From Diplosphaera chodatii (lineage: Eukaryota > Chlorophyta > Trebouxiophyceae > Prasiolales > Stichococcaceae), in the NCBI GenBank assembly GCA_032358165.1, contig JAALGY010000017.1, forward strand, positions 2,852,001 to 2,916,000: 64,000 nucleotides of DNA, read 5' to 3'. Positions 34,357-45,700 of the stretch are shown here, in pieces. The notes under the pieces were generated by a model. That model saw only the letters and a list, made by a program, of their open reading frames with translations. It did not search any database and was not told the origin of the DNA. Both the position numbers and the translations under genes were made by a program. Each line of letters starts with the position of its first letter. The first letter of the stretch is position 1.

Positions 34357-36525
34357 ATGTCAGGTCCTGAAAAGCGATCTGTACTGCTGTCTCAATCTCC
34401 CCGGTACAACGGCTTGCCCGGCACAACAGACAGGGCATCCCCGTCAGACATCGCGCTGCGGCTGCCGCCGGCGGCCAGTGGCGGACTCTTGCGATGTTTA
34501 GATATGTGGCCGCCTGGAAACTGAATGCGCCAGTGGGCCTTCCGTGAGGGTGCACAGGGCAAGCGCTCAAATGTGATCTGGTCCCGAATCGTGGCGAGAG
34601 AAGCGTCAGGCGCCGCAGCAGCCAAAGGACCCCTCTGAAACTGATGCAACGCCCGGTGGCAAAGACAGCTGCGGCGGCACCGCAGCCAGACCCCTTCGCC
34701 TTTGCGGACCCAAAGATGGAGGTGGCGTTCGTGGCGTACCTGGCGCGGCGCAGCCAGGCGGGCAGCGCGGCCCTGTGCTGCGCCCGCTGGCTGGCCTGCG
34801 CCGCCGTCGGCGGGCGCTTCCTGCACGCCACCCTGCAGCGGCACCTGCACACCAGCGGCGGCGGCGTGCACGGCGGCGCGCAGGCCGCGCTACTGCTAGC
34901 GCTGTTGGCCGTGGTCACCGCTGAAGGTGAGATTTCTGCTTTGTGTACGCTGCTTGGGGTGGTGCTTTTTCTCCTCTCCCCAGCACAGGCCCACTCACCA
35001 GCTGCCGAATCCTCTGACGTTACATCGAAAGCTCTGAGTGTTTCGGCGCCCCAACCCACCGCAGATGTGCAGCTGCTGCGGTGCCTGCGGGCCCGGCAGC
35101 CGGCCGCGCAGCCGCTGGCGGCGCACGAGGCGCGCAAGTCGCACGGCGTGCTGCGCCACGCCATGGCCCGCATGGTCGGTTGCATCAGCGTCGCCTCGCT
35201 GCTGGGACCGCTGGCTCCCGCACCGGTAGGGGGAACCTCCGAGTGAGGGTTTGGTTGTCACCAGCCGTGCGCGTAGCCACGCGCACCCAGCCCAGCGTGT
35301 GCACTCGGGGAGATGCTGCGCTGGGCAGGGTGGGTTATTTGAGGCACTGCGACTGCTTCGGCCCGGCGGCTGCCACACTCACACTCTTCCACTGTTGCGC
35401 TGGGCACTGCTCCTGGGGAGCACTGCGTGCGCCTTGATGCAAGCTGACCACCATTTGCCATGCCTGGTCAGAAGCAGTGTGCAACATGGCAAATCCTGTT
35501 CAGTAGTCTGCCTGCTGCTCCAGCTGCCACTGAACGAGCTGCTACAACCCTGCAGATCTGCGCGGCATGCTCGGGCCTTGAGGTGGTGGCGTCCCACCTG
35601 CGGCTGACGGTGGGCCTGCACCTGCTGGCGCTGTCGTGCCTGTGCTGCTGCTTCACGCTGGTGCGGCTCTGGCACAACAGCGCGCACAGGATGTGTGCTT
35701 CCCCTTGGCTGCTTTGGCTGCAGTTCCGAGCCTGCACGGCCAGTCTTGCCTGCGAATCTAATATCTGCAGCTGCGTTTTCGTTGTGATCCTGATGTGACT
35801 CACTCTGGGTGCAGCCCCCACTATGCATGGGTGTCAGCAGCAGATCCAGTGCCACTCCATACCCTCAAGCATCGACCAGGTGCAGGGACCATGCGGTTTT
35901 GCTGTCCCAGCAGGCTGGGCAGGCACTCGAGAGCACCAGCTGGGCCGTGGATCTGGCCGCGGGCGCGGCGGGGACGCTGGTGCTCGGCTTCCTGCTTCCA
36001 GCCGCCGCGCTCGTGTGGCAGGAGGTTCGCTGCCGCCGCACCTTCGCAGGCCTGCACCGCCCCGATGCCTGCGAAGCGATGCCGCCGGCATGGCAGGCAG
36101 CGGCAAGGCACCTGTGCGGCTGGAGCCACCCTGCAGCGGGAGCTGAGCCGGCGCCAGTGAGTGGCAAGCTGCAGCAGCCACCGTCACAGCCGTGCCTGCC
36201 AGAGCCTGCCTTGGTAGCCTGCAGCTCCTGCCCAGCTGCTGCCTGCAGCTGAGCCACACGCCCAAGCTGACACACAATGCTCGGACCGCCACATCATCGG
36301 CAGCAGAAGAGCAGGCCGTCTGCGTGTGGTGCACATTACACGCGACAAGCAGCAGCAGCCGTGCGCGGCGGTGCTGCTGCTTCCGCAGAGGCCACTGCTG
36401 CGTGCAGCAACTGCCTGCTGCACTCTCACCCGACGCTGGTCGTGAAGAAGGTCGTCGACAATGGACGCCACTGCAGGGCGGACAGCTGCATCTGCGCAGA
36501 ATCACTGCAGCGTCTTAGCTGCTAA
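34357..36525 (+). CDS. Multi-pass membrane protein, unknown function
   Basis: Model of six exons: 34357-34477, 34669-34926, 35065-35225, 35556-35660, 35914-36156 and 36304-36525 (1110 nt, 369 aa). Start and first junctions fit well (MSGPEKRSVLLSQSPRYNGL then DPFAFADPKMEVAFVAYLAR). Hydrophobic helices occur in each middle exon: ALCCARWLACAAVGG, AALLLALLAVVTA, CISVASLLGPLAP, VGLHLLALSCLCCCFTL and AGTLVLGFLLPAAALVW. The C-terminus is Cys-containing and basic (HPTLVVKKVVDN). The end of exon 4 is unresolved: the frame stays open past 35660 and a later donor near 35786 also fits. About five membrane helices are predicted by eye. No transporter or receptor signature is recognised. Confidence 0.62.
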
Positions 36526-37227
36526 TGCCGTCAGCAGGACTGCAGCCACCCCACCCTGCACCAGAACCTGACCTTCTCCACTGACCAGCGCCACGTCTTC
36601 TGTTGAGCACACCTCGGATCAGACCCTTCACTTGCCCCGCAACCTTTCAGGGCAGCCGTTCAGAATGATGCTGCAGACGATGATGGCATACCCTGCTTGA
36701 TCGCATGCTGTGCTGTGCAGCGTGCACTCTCCACCCTTTTCCATTCGTATTTTCATGACTACCAACTGCCGTTTGCTGGGAGATGCAGGAGATTTGTTGC
36801 TTTTGGGACCTCTGCCGTGTGAGTGATGGTACTTTTGTCGTTGTGTGATTTGCAGGTTCAAGCTCTTTGGAACATTTTGCCTGACAGAGCCATTACCCAG
36901 TACAGTCATCTTACAGGATATGATACATTCACTTAGAGCAGCAAGTGCAGCCTGCTCAACAACCTGCCACACATGCCCCACTTAAACAACCATGCGCAGC
37001 GATAGTAACGTGTTCCCAAAGGAAGAAAATGAGACAACTTTCCAATGCCAAGTCCCCTGGGAAGTGGCATCACAAGGCAGGCGTCCGCGTGTGCACATAG
37101 CACAGACAGCCGCAGCATTCTATCCGCTCTGGCACAGCAGTTCCTGGTGATCCGTTTACAGCTTGACACCTGCTGTCATAACATGGAATCGCTCGGCTGG
37201 CTGGGAACTAGGCCATGCACATGGGAC
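36526..37227. other. Convergent 3' spacer
   Basis: Between the membrane-protein stop (+) and the PAPS-reductase stop (-). It contains TTACA at 37156-37160, TGTAA on the minus strand. No exon is seen. Confidence 0.5.
37156..37160 (-). terminator. Possible TGTAA polyadenylation signal of the PAPS-reductase gene
   Basis: TGTAA on the minus strand 68 bp past the TGA at 37228, the expected distance for a green-algal 3' UTR if short. Supported by position and motif only. Confidence 0.3.
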
Positions 37228-40200
37228 TCATGTTGGCCGGTTGTGGATGCCGCACTCCGTTTTGGCGCTGCCATCCGCGTTGGTCAGCCCCTGGACAACA
37301 CAAAGCTCTGCCGTGACTTTCACAATGTCACAGCGTGTCACAACAGCATGTCACAACAGCATGTCACAATGCTATTGAATATGAGGTGCGCTAGTGCAAC
37401 CATCCTTCATGCTGACCTTCCAGCAGGTCTGCAGGGTGCTGCAGGTCACTTGAATGGCGCGTTGACAGGAGCAAGGCACACGGAAGCAGGTTCGACAGGC
37501 ATCAGCACTCAAGATTGAAAGGCAAGTTGATAGGCACCTGGAACCGGCCGGAGCGCTCGCCGCCGTACTCGAACCACTTGTCGCGGGGCACCGTGATGGT
37601 GGAGTGCACGTCGCCCACCGACGGGTAGCCCTGCAGCGATTGGTCGTCGCAGGGTGAACATGCACCTTCAGCGACATGGCCTCACGCACCGCCATTAGCG
37701 CAAGTGCACGCTCTGCATGTGCAAGCTGTCCGGCAGACCACAACAGGCAGCGGTGCAGCCGCAGCACATGCATGCCGCCAAGCGGCAAGGTGACAGGTGG
37801 CCACATCGCTTGTGGCTTCATCCAAAGTGGTTCGGCAACCGTCACGGCAGCTGACCTGCGCGTGCAGCGGGTGCGCGGGCACATCGTGCGCCTCCAGGTA
37901 CGCGAAGCAGTCGGCAAACGTCCAGTGCGCCAGCGGCTGGCACTTCACGGGCTGCCCCGCCTCAAACACCTGCCCACGCACCAGCCTTCACCCACTATTG
38001 GAGGGATCAGCAGCAGCAGGTCGGGCAGTGTGCAGTGTTGCCAGCATGTTGGCAAGTAGGGTGCCCCTCTGCAGGGCGGTTGCCCAACGCCGTGTGGACC
38101 GCCTGCCGCCGACGCTCCACGGCATAGCACACCATGCTTGTGTCTTGCGCTCACAACATGGTACAGATCTGCTGCGTGACAGGCTGTGATGGGTTGGGGT
38201 GCCTGTCAGGTCGAGCAGGCGGCCCGTGTGCTGCTGCTGCAGCTGCTTCCTACCTCCAGGAAGGCGCGGTCGAAGCCGTGGTCCCGCCGCCGCCCATTGA
38301 TCATGCAGTCCACCCGCAGCGACTCCAGGGCCCTGCTGAACGGCTCCACCTGCAGTGAAAAGCACACCAGGCAGTCGGTTCAACAATTCAGGCGTATGTA
38401 GACCTGAGATTGCAGCCCTGTAGTGACATCGGATTGCGATGTTCGACGCACCCGACCACCGCCAGACAAGCCAGAGGTGAGCACATGCACCCTAAAGTAT
38501 TGTGACATGCGCTACCACAACAGAGCGAGCCATAATATATCATCTGAGCTCAAGATCTTGAGCAGGACACAGCCTTCAGGGCTAGTCAATCAAACCCTAC
38601 CCCGGTTCTCCATCATCAAGCGACTGCTGGACAGAAGGCTACCGTATGTCCGAGTCTGGATCATTTGTTCTAGATGCAACGACGTCACACGGCTGATGAC
38701 GCGGATGCGAGGTGGCACGGCCAGCGGTCAGCGGCTGTTACAGGTGACCTCGCGTGACAAGTTGTTAGAATGTACTATCAGGCCCCTTGACCGTCGGACT
38801 CGTACTACAGGCTGACTAACCACAGCCACCCTGGGGTGTCGTCATGGATCTGGGGAGCCGGACCCACGGACGAAGGTGTTGGCAGGTACGAAAAGTGCCC
38901 GAAAGTTGTCTCCTACAAATCCGAGCAACCCCTGCCAGCTGCCACCCAAGACACGCGGACAGCCGTAACATCCACCCAAACCTACGCTACTCGTGGGTGA
39001 CACCTAGGTCATCTCGAACAGGAGCAATTCCACGCCAGATGCTGTCCACAACGTGCATAGCAAGTGTTGGGCCCTGGCATCACTGTGGCAACGCCCTCCC
39101 TGCTGTTGCGCATGCAGGGCTGCGCAAGAGGACGCGCATGCCGCGACCCAGCACAGGCGAAACAGACCCCAACTTTGCCACTTTGAGGGAAATCAGCACC
39201 AAAGGATCCGGCCCACCTTGCAGATGCGGTCATACTCCTCGACGTCCGTCATGTACAGGTCGGAGCCGTGGCGCTGTACATACTCGTCGCGGGTGGCGAA
39301 CCCGGCAACGTGGAACTCGTGCGCCTTGAAGCCAAAGCCGTCCTGCAGGGTTTAGCATTTGACGGCTTCTGCTGTGGGGTGTGGGGTATGGCGCTGACGC
39401 CGGTGGCATTGGTGGGCAAGCAGGGGCCTTGCTGCGGCGCTGGTCGTGCACCAATTGCATGCGGTCTGATGAGAGACGGCTTGTTCCTTTGCAGGTTCTG
39501 CATGCAGAGTGCAAGTGCTGCGCCTACCTCGAGCTGGTGCAGGAATTGGTGTGTCTGCAACGGTGCACAAATGCTGGTTGGAAAGTGGGATCCGCTGCCA
39601 GGTGCAGCGGGCATCACGGTGTCGGGGCAGTTGTGTCGGCGGCAAAATAGGGATGCCTACCTCCGGGAACAGGTGGTATGTGTCGATGAAGATGACCTGC
39701 GCAGTGCAATCAGGCATGGTTGCCTCCTTGCCACATCCAGCATAGTTCAGAGTGCATGCTGCACACCACGTGGCCGCTGAGCATGCAACCCTCAGCGTGT
39801 CATCAATGTGGTGTCGTAGTAAGCAGCCTTGTCTCTGGCACGCCAGCAGCAATGTAGCGTGCCAGCTCATCTGAGCGCTCATACCTCCACAGGGGTCTTG
39901 CCGCCATCCTTTGGCTGCAGCAGCCCCAGGCGGTGCAGCAGGTGCAGGATCACCACATCACCTGCAGAGCTGGTCAGCGATGCTGGTCAGCAGTGCAGCA
40001 TGGGAAGAGGCATGCAGCGCTGATGACCCCAGAGCCTGGCTCACGGCTCAAGATGTGCCATGTGAGGAACCAGCAGTGCAGGTTGTGACACATGGATAGC
40101 TGTGCTCCCTGCAGCCACATCCACACCTGCGATGAGCGCGCACGGGAATGCTGGGTGCTGGAAATTGTCGGCTGCCGTCTGCAGCACACTCAGGGCTTGG

Positions 40201-40607
40201 TCCTGCAACAGATGCAACGCCAATGCTGCGCAGAAGAGTACCGACACCAGCCACGGACACAAAGCTAGCTCCTGAACTTGCAGGCCAATGTGATGATGAA
40301 AGCTGTGCTGCCCTCAGTTCAAAGGTCCTGCATGATTGGTCACACTATGCTGCGAGGTGGCACCCCTTACAAGGAATGGCATGACGACCCAGCGACTTGC
40401 CTCCAGAGCCATGATCCGCTGTGTGTTGGAGTCCGCCACCCACTGCGTGAGCTGCTCTGGGGCCGCTGGAATGGCAGATGCGGTGGACATTGCCGATGCC
40501 TGCCAGCGCCATTGCTGGTGCTGTCCGCGCGGCCATGCTGTGCTGCGGGCTGTTGACAGGTGTGTCGGTGCATACCGCCAAGCTGGCCTGCGCAATATTG
40601 CAGACAT
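37228..40607 (-). CDS. PAPS/APS reductase family enzyme (PAPS-type, no thioredoxin domain), probably plastid-targeted
   Basis: Ten exons: 40401-40607, 40127-40202, 39885-39961, 39661-39696, 39528-39554 (27-nt microexon), 39217-39342, 38254-38349, 37856-37969, 37538-37630 and 37228-37290. They total 915 nt (304 aa). The first 50 residues are Arg/Ser/Ala-rich like a transit peptide. Family landmarks: VIFIDTYHLFPE, THQFLHQLE, KVEPFSRALESL, INGRRRDHGFDRA, VKCQPLAHWTFADCFAYLE, GYPSVGDVHSTI, SGRFQ, and the catalytic KTECGIH (Cys297). The enzyme reduces activated sulfate to sulfite using thioredoxin or glutathione. The Cys-Cys pairs that bind the 4Fe-4S cluster in APS reductases are absent (YDRICKVEP), pointing to the PAPS type. 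The stretch where the PP-loop should be (ALIAGDVVILHLL) looks short. Intron 1 uses a GC donor. Confidence 0.9.
37326..37368. repeat. Four TGTCACA units, about 13-bp spacing
   Basis: TGTCACA at 37326, 37336, 37349 and 37362, the last three separated by AACAGCA-like spacers. It lies in the last intron of the PAPS-reductase gene and is probably a minor tandem repeat. Confidence 0.6.
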
Positions 40608-42753
40608 CAGGCAGTTCTACACAGTGTTGCACGCATGCGTAAGAGACTCACACCATTACGAGACATTACGAACATGGGTTGTGCATGGCACGGCGGCCAA
40701 GCAGCACTCCGAATCATTGACAGCTTCCACCTGCGCAATGCAGTGTCGGTGAAGGCTGCAGGTTGCAGGTGCGCCACCCCGCCTATGCATGCCATGCTGC
40801 TAGCTCGATTGAGACACAGGCTGGCTGGTCCCTGACTCAAAAGCCAAAGCTGCAGGCGTAGGTACAAAGCTGACCAGCTAGCTCAATTGCAAGCCTGCAG
40901 GGTCAGGCAATCAGGGCTGATCAGTGCGATCAATGATGGCACCTCCGGAACCCAATTACACCATCAACCGCACACAATCTGGGAGATAGTTCGTTCCCTT
41001 GATTCAACACCTACCAGTGTTGCGTGTTGTAAACAGACAGGCCCTGCAACTGCCTCCCGGAAGCACTGCACCTCTAGTCCAAAGCTTCGTGCTAAAGATC
41101 CGTGCAAAACCCTATCATAGTCTCAGCTCCTCTGCCAAGGTGGCAGGTGTTATCATAAGGTTTATGGGTGTATTGGTGTATGGCCATGGGTGTGCCTCAG
41201 GCGTCCACATCTGAGGTACATCGCAGTCCAATCTGAGGCCTCATCACTTGCAATGACGCTCAGCTGGCCGTCATTGTTGCCTCTGATCAGCTGCTCTGGT
41301 ATCGTAACAGGGTGGAGACTTCAGTCATCAGCAGCACTGATTGACTGATTGAAGTCAGCTGCCGTTAGTGGGCAGCTCCCAGTCTGCTCGTACAAGCGTG
41401 CATTCTTGGCTTGTGGTGAGGGGCAACAGGTATAACAGCCCCAGCTTGCGCTCGCATGCGCGCATAGGATGCACAATTATCCCGCTGGCTACAGCGGAGT
41501 GTGACAGTCAGCAGTTCAGCTGAGGCACGACCACTACGCCCGAGATGCTGGTTGGGGTTGTGGAACGTTGCATGCAACGCCTGGCACGGCCTCCGGTGAT
41601 CTACACTCAAGCGGACTGGCGGGCCTCGCTGCGAGTGTAGCAGCCATACCTGCGGTGATCCGAGGTGACAACTCCGCCCATCGAGTCGCCATCCACAAAC
41701 ACACCTCAGCTTCAGGGCGCAGCATCGCCTGCGCGTGGCCGACAACAGCGCCGCATTAACGAATTTGTTCTGCTCGCCGCGGATCGCGTGGCGGCGGCGG
41801 AGCTGCGGCAGGTGCCGGCCGCGAAATAGACCCCCTGCAATAACATCTTCGGCCGGTGTCTTGCACTGCGACAGCCAAATGGCGTTGGTTTAGCCAGCTG
41901 CAGGTTTTGAGCTGTTGAGGTCTCGTTTTGAGCTTCTAGACTGTACACCGGCTCATGTGCTCAACACAGCCGGTTGGCAGGCCTTTGGGATGAGATGGGC
42001 ACTTTTGTCGCAGATGTTCACAACAGCGAGCGTGTGTGCCTGACGTGTTCAGCATAGGCGTTCATCAAAAACTACACTGGCAACCGCTTCAGCTGATCTG
42101 TAGTCGTTATTGCGGGCCCATGGGCGCATTGCCGGTCAGGTGATGCATCGCCGAAGTGAAACCGTGCAAGCTGACGACCGTCAGCCTACACGCAGTATTG
42201 CTGCCGCTGCGACCGCGGCTCCCGTTATGATGTTGAGTTGCAGTTTCGCTATTGGTGCTCTGCCGGTGGCTTATTGCTAGCTGTCCGCCGCTGTAGTAAG
42301 GTGGTAGCTGACGGGGCGTCGGACACGAACATACGTCACTCACATGTTGCAAAGCCCGAACGCCTGATCGCCGCTCGAGCGCGTTGTGTTTGTCTGGATC
42401 GTCCCATGGTGGGGTCCTGCTTGGCCTGGGGCTGTGCGATGCGCCTGCGATCACCCTGTCCCGTCAGCTGGTCTCATCAGCCACCGTTTGGCCATCGTTT
42501 GCAGGTGACTACCTGAGGCAGCCAGATACTGCTGGCAGCACGACTGACACCAGTCCGCAGGCAGCGCTGGGGCTTGCAGCTCACGGCGGCGGCCGTCCCA
42601 CCTGAGGACCCATTTGAACATGCGCAGCGACGGCGGAGCTGACTGCCTGCAGCAGCTGTGACACGGCAGCCGGACCCCAGGCACGCCTGAGGACGGCAGC
42701 AGCTCGGCAACCGCCAGCTGGGCCGCTTCGCACCGCGCCCGGCACCGCTTGGC
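40608..42753. other. Large divergent intergenic region
   Basis: The longest gene-free stretch in the window (2.1 kb), between the starts of the PAPS-reductase gene (-) and the bZIP gene (+). Both promoters must lie here. I see no exon with coding bias, no transposon ends and no RNA gene. Confidence 0.45.
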
Positions 42754-45700
42754 ATGTCAGCGGGCAGCGGCGGCGGTGCGGCTGAGGCGGCCGAGGGGCG
42801 GGGAGGGGACCCCGAAGCGAGCGGCGGAGAGGCGGTCAAGGGCGGCCAACCAGCCGTGGGCGCTGCGCAGCCGGCGGGGGAGCACAGCCACGAGTCGGGC
42901 GCCACGGCGGCGCCCTGCGCCGACGACCTGCGCAGCAACCTCAGCTTCCGGCGGCGGCTGTCGGAGACCGAGGCGGCGCCGGCGGACCGGGCCCCCGACG
43001 GGACCGCAGCACAGCGCGCCTCGCCCAAAGCGGTCGTCCCGCAGCAGGCGGGCGCCTGGTCGGCGGACGAGCAGCAGCGCTGGTGGCAGCACCTGAAGGT
43101 GGCGGTCAGCGTGCCAATGGACGCACCAGATGTGGCCATGCGGGATGCGGCCGAGCACCAGGGCGGCGGTCCTGACGCCGAGCCTGATGAGGGCGAGGCC
43201 GTTGCCAAGTCGGCCTCCGGACTGACGCACACCGACCGCACCACGCAGAGCGACTGCAGCGGCCCAGGTCAACCCCCCCTGCAGCTGGCTGGCCTGAAGC
43301 GACTGTGTCTGGCCAGGGAGCAGCGTCTGTGGGAGGCTCTGAGAGCTGTGGCAGGACCTGCACACAGCGGCGACTGCACAGTGCTGGTGCTGCTCGAGAT
43401 TGCGCACTGTCACAGCAGGATGCTGTTGTATGCAGGCAGCGCGCTTGGTGCCATTGGCGCAGACACCGCAGCGACGGCGCAGTCAATGCGTGGGGAGGGC
43501 CGGAAGGTGCATATTCATGGGGTGCAGCATTGCAACTGAAGCCATATGCCTGTCGAGAAGTGCCTGCCGCCCCTTTGTTCGCCCTGACACCCCGCTGGTC
43601 CACGCTGTGCGTCGGCGGACACCGCCTGCACACCCCTGCCTGCGCCATCCGGCACTGAATGGCTCCTCAGCATTTCGATGCAAGAGGCCCTGAGCAAGAG
43701 GCCCTGACCAAGGGCGCCATTCGTGCATGCCTGGAAGGAAAACCTCGCTTTGCTGCCTGCAGAGGAAGGTGCGCCCCGGGCGGGGGCCCCTCCCGGACCG
43801 CTCCCCCGCCAGCAGCCCGCTCAGCCCGCCCCGTGTCCGCACCTACAGCCTCAACGACAATGCGGTGCACTACGGCAAGGGCGTGGACCATGCCCAGCAG
43901 CAGCAGCAGCAGCAGCAGCAGCCCAGCCCGCAGAACGGCTTCAGCCCGAGGTCCCCTGGCGGCGACAGCGGCGCTGCTGGCTTCAACCGCAGGTAGAGTT
44001 TGTGGCTGTTAAACGGTAGGAACCTCTGTTTGGGGAGGCTGCATGCACTGCGTACGAAGATGCGCATGCACTCTCTTGGTGTCCATGTCCAGCTTGCTTA
44101 ACAAAACCCTCAGACTTCAGGCACCCTCCGCTCAAGCACATGGCGCCATGTGAGCGTACGCATGCTGTGTGCTGCTCAGAGTGCACTTGCTGCTAGAGCT
44201 TCACTGTGGATGTCATTTGAGCATTCTGAAGCAAGTGGGCTCCCATGCCGACAGGAGTGGCGGGTCCGAGAGCGGCGGCGGCGGCGAGGGCGGCACCTTC
44301 CTGCGCCGCAGCGGCGGCTCCGACCCGGGCACCATCGGCCGCCGCAGCAGCGGCACCGCCAACGCCGCCCACTACGCTGCCCTGGAGGAGAAGGTGCTGG
44401 CAGTGACATCGTCCACATGCGCAGCCAGATGCCGTCTTGGTGCATACGCTACAAGGCTGGCACATTATCTGCGGCAGCCCTGTTTTTTCACTAACTGTGA
44501 TCACGGCATACGCCTGGTGATAACGCACATCCTGATGGTGAACGTTGTGCATATATAACTTCAGGTGCAACGGCGGCTGCGGCAGAACCGGGAGGCTGCG
44601 CAGCGCTCGCGGCAGCGGAAGAAGGCGTACATGGCCGCCTTGGAAGCAGAGGTGTTGAGGGTTTAGGGTAATTTGGCTAGCTACTGGCAGTGACTGCAGC
44701 GGCTGTTGTGCAGCATGCTTGCCTGGACAACCTGCGAGGCCATCATGCCAGATGTGTCTGCTCGCCAGGTGTACCAGGATATCCCTGGCAGCCTGTCCAC
44801 AGTGGCTTTGCAGGCCTGTCCTCTACCGCTTACGAACTGCACTGTGTCGCGTCTGAGCTCGGGAGCTGAGGGTGCTTGTGCCGCCCGCAGATCAAGTCGG
44901 GCAAGTCGCAGGAGGAGGCGCTCGCGGCTGTGCGCCCCGCCAAGGCTCCCCGTCGAGGCGGCGGCGGAGGCGGCAACAGGTCGCCCGGCAGCGGGGGCGG
45001 CGGCGGAAACCGAAGTGCTTTCCAGGTCCCCGGAGGTCCGACTCCTGGCATGCAGCGAGGGGAGGCTGTGCTCGATAGCCTGGCGGCGGCGGCTGCAGTG
45101 GTTTCGGGGAACAGCGTGCCGATGGGCGACGCCATGCCAGATGCAGGCGAGCTATGTATGCAACAAGCTTGTGTCCTGGCGTGTATCATATGCTCAGTGA
45201 ACCATGATGCTCCCTGTTCCACACCTGCCGTGCTTTGCTGAGCAGGCAGCCCGGGTCACTCACAGGGTAGGCAGTTCCTGCAGCGGCTATTGCTGTGCTT
45301 CAGGTGTCGGGGTTCCAAGGTTCATCTTGTTCCTGTCACCACAGGCCAGCCTCCCAGCTCCCTGGGGCGCATCAGGACGTCTGTTGGGGGCACCCTGCAG
45401 CAGGCGCTGCGTGGGCCGCTGCTGCCGACGCCGCCCGCTGCGATGCCGCTGATGGGCTCCGGTGGCGCAGGCGCCTTCCAACTCCCGCCGCACCTCCCGC
45501 CCCAGCTGGCAGCCCTCATTGCCTCAGCCGCAGGTGTGAGACATATGCCGTCTCCTAACGACCGAGCACACACGCACTTGTGCCAGTACGTGGCTTGCGT
45601 CCGCATCTGCATCTGGCCTCCTCCTTTGGGGTGGTCAGCGTGGAGATGTGACATGCTGTATCAGGCATGTGATCCACCCGCCACTTGCTGACAATTCGAT

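Noticed and set aside
43889..43922. CAG trinucleotide run as a possible unstable microsatellite
   Set aside because: It is an in-frame poly-Gln stretch of nine residues in bZIP exon 2; ordinary for this protein, with no flanking repeat units.
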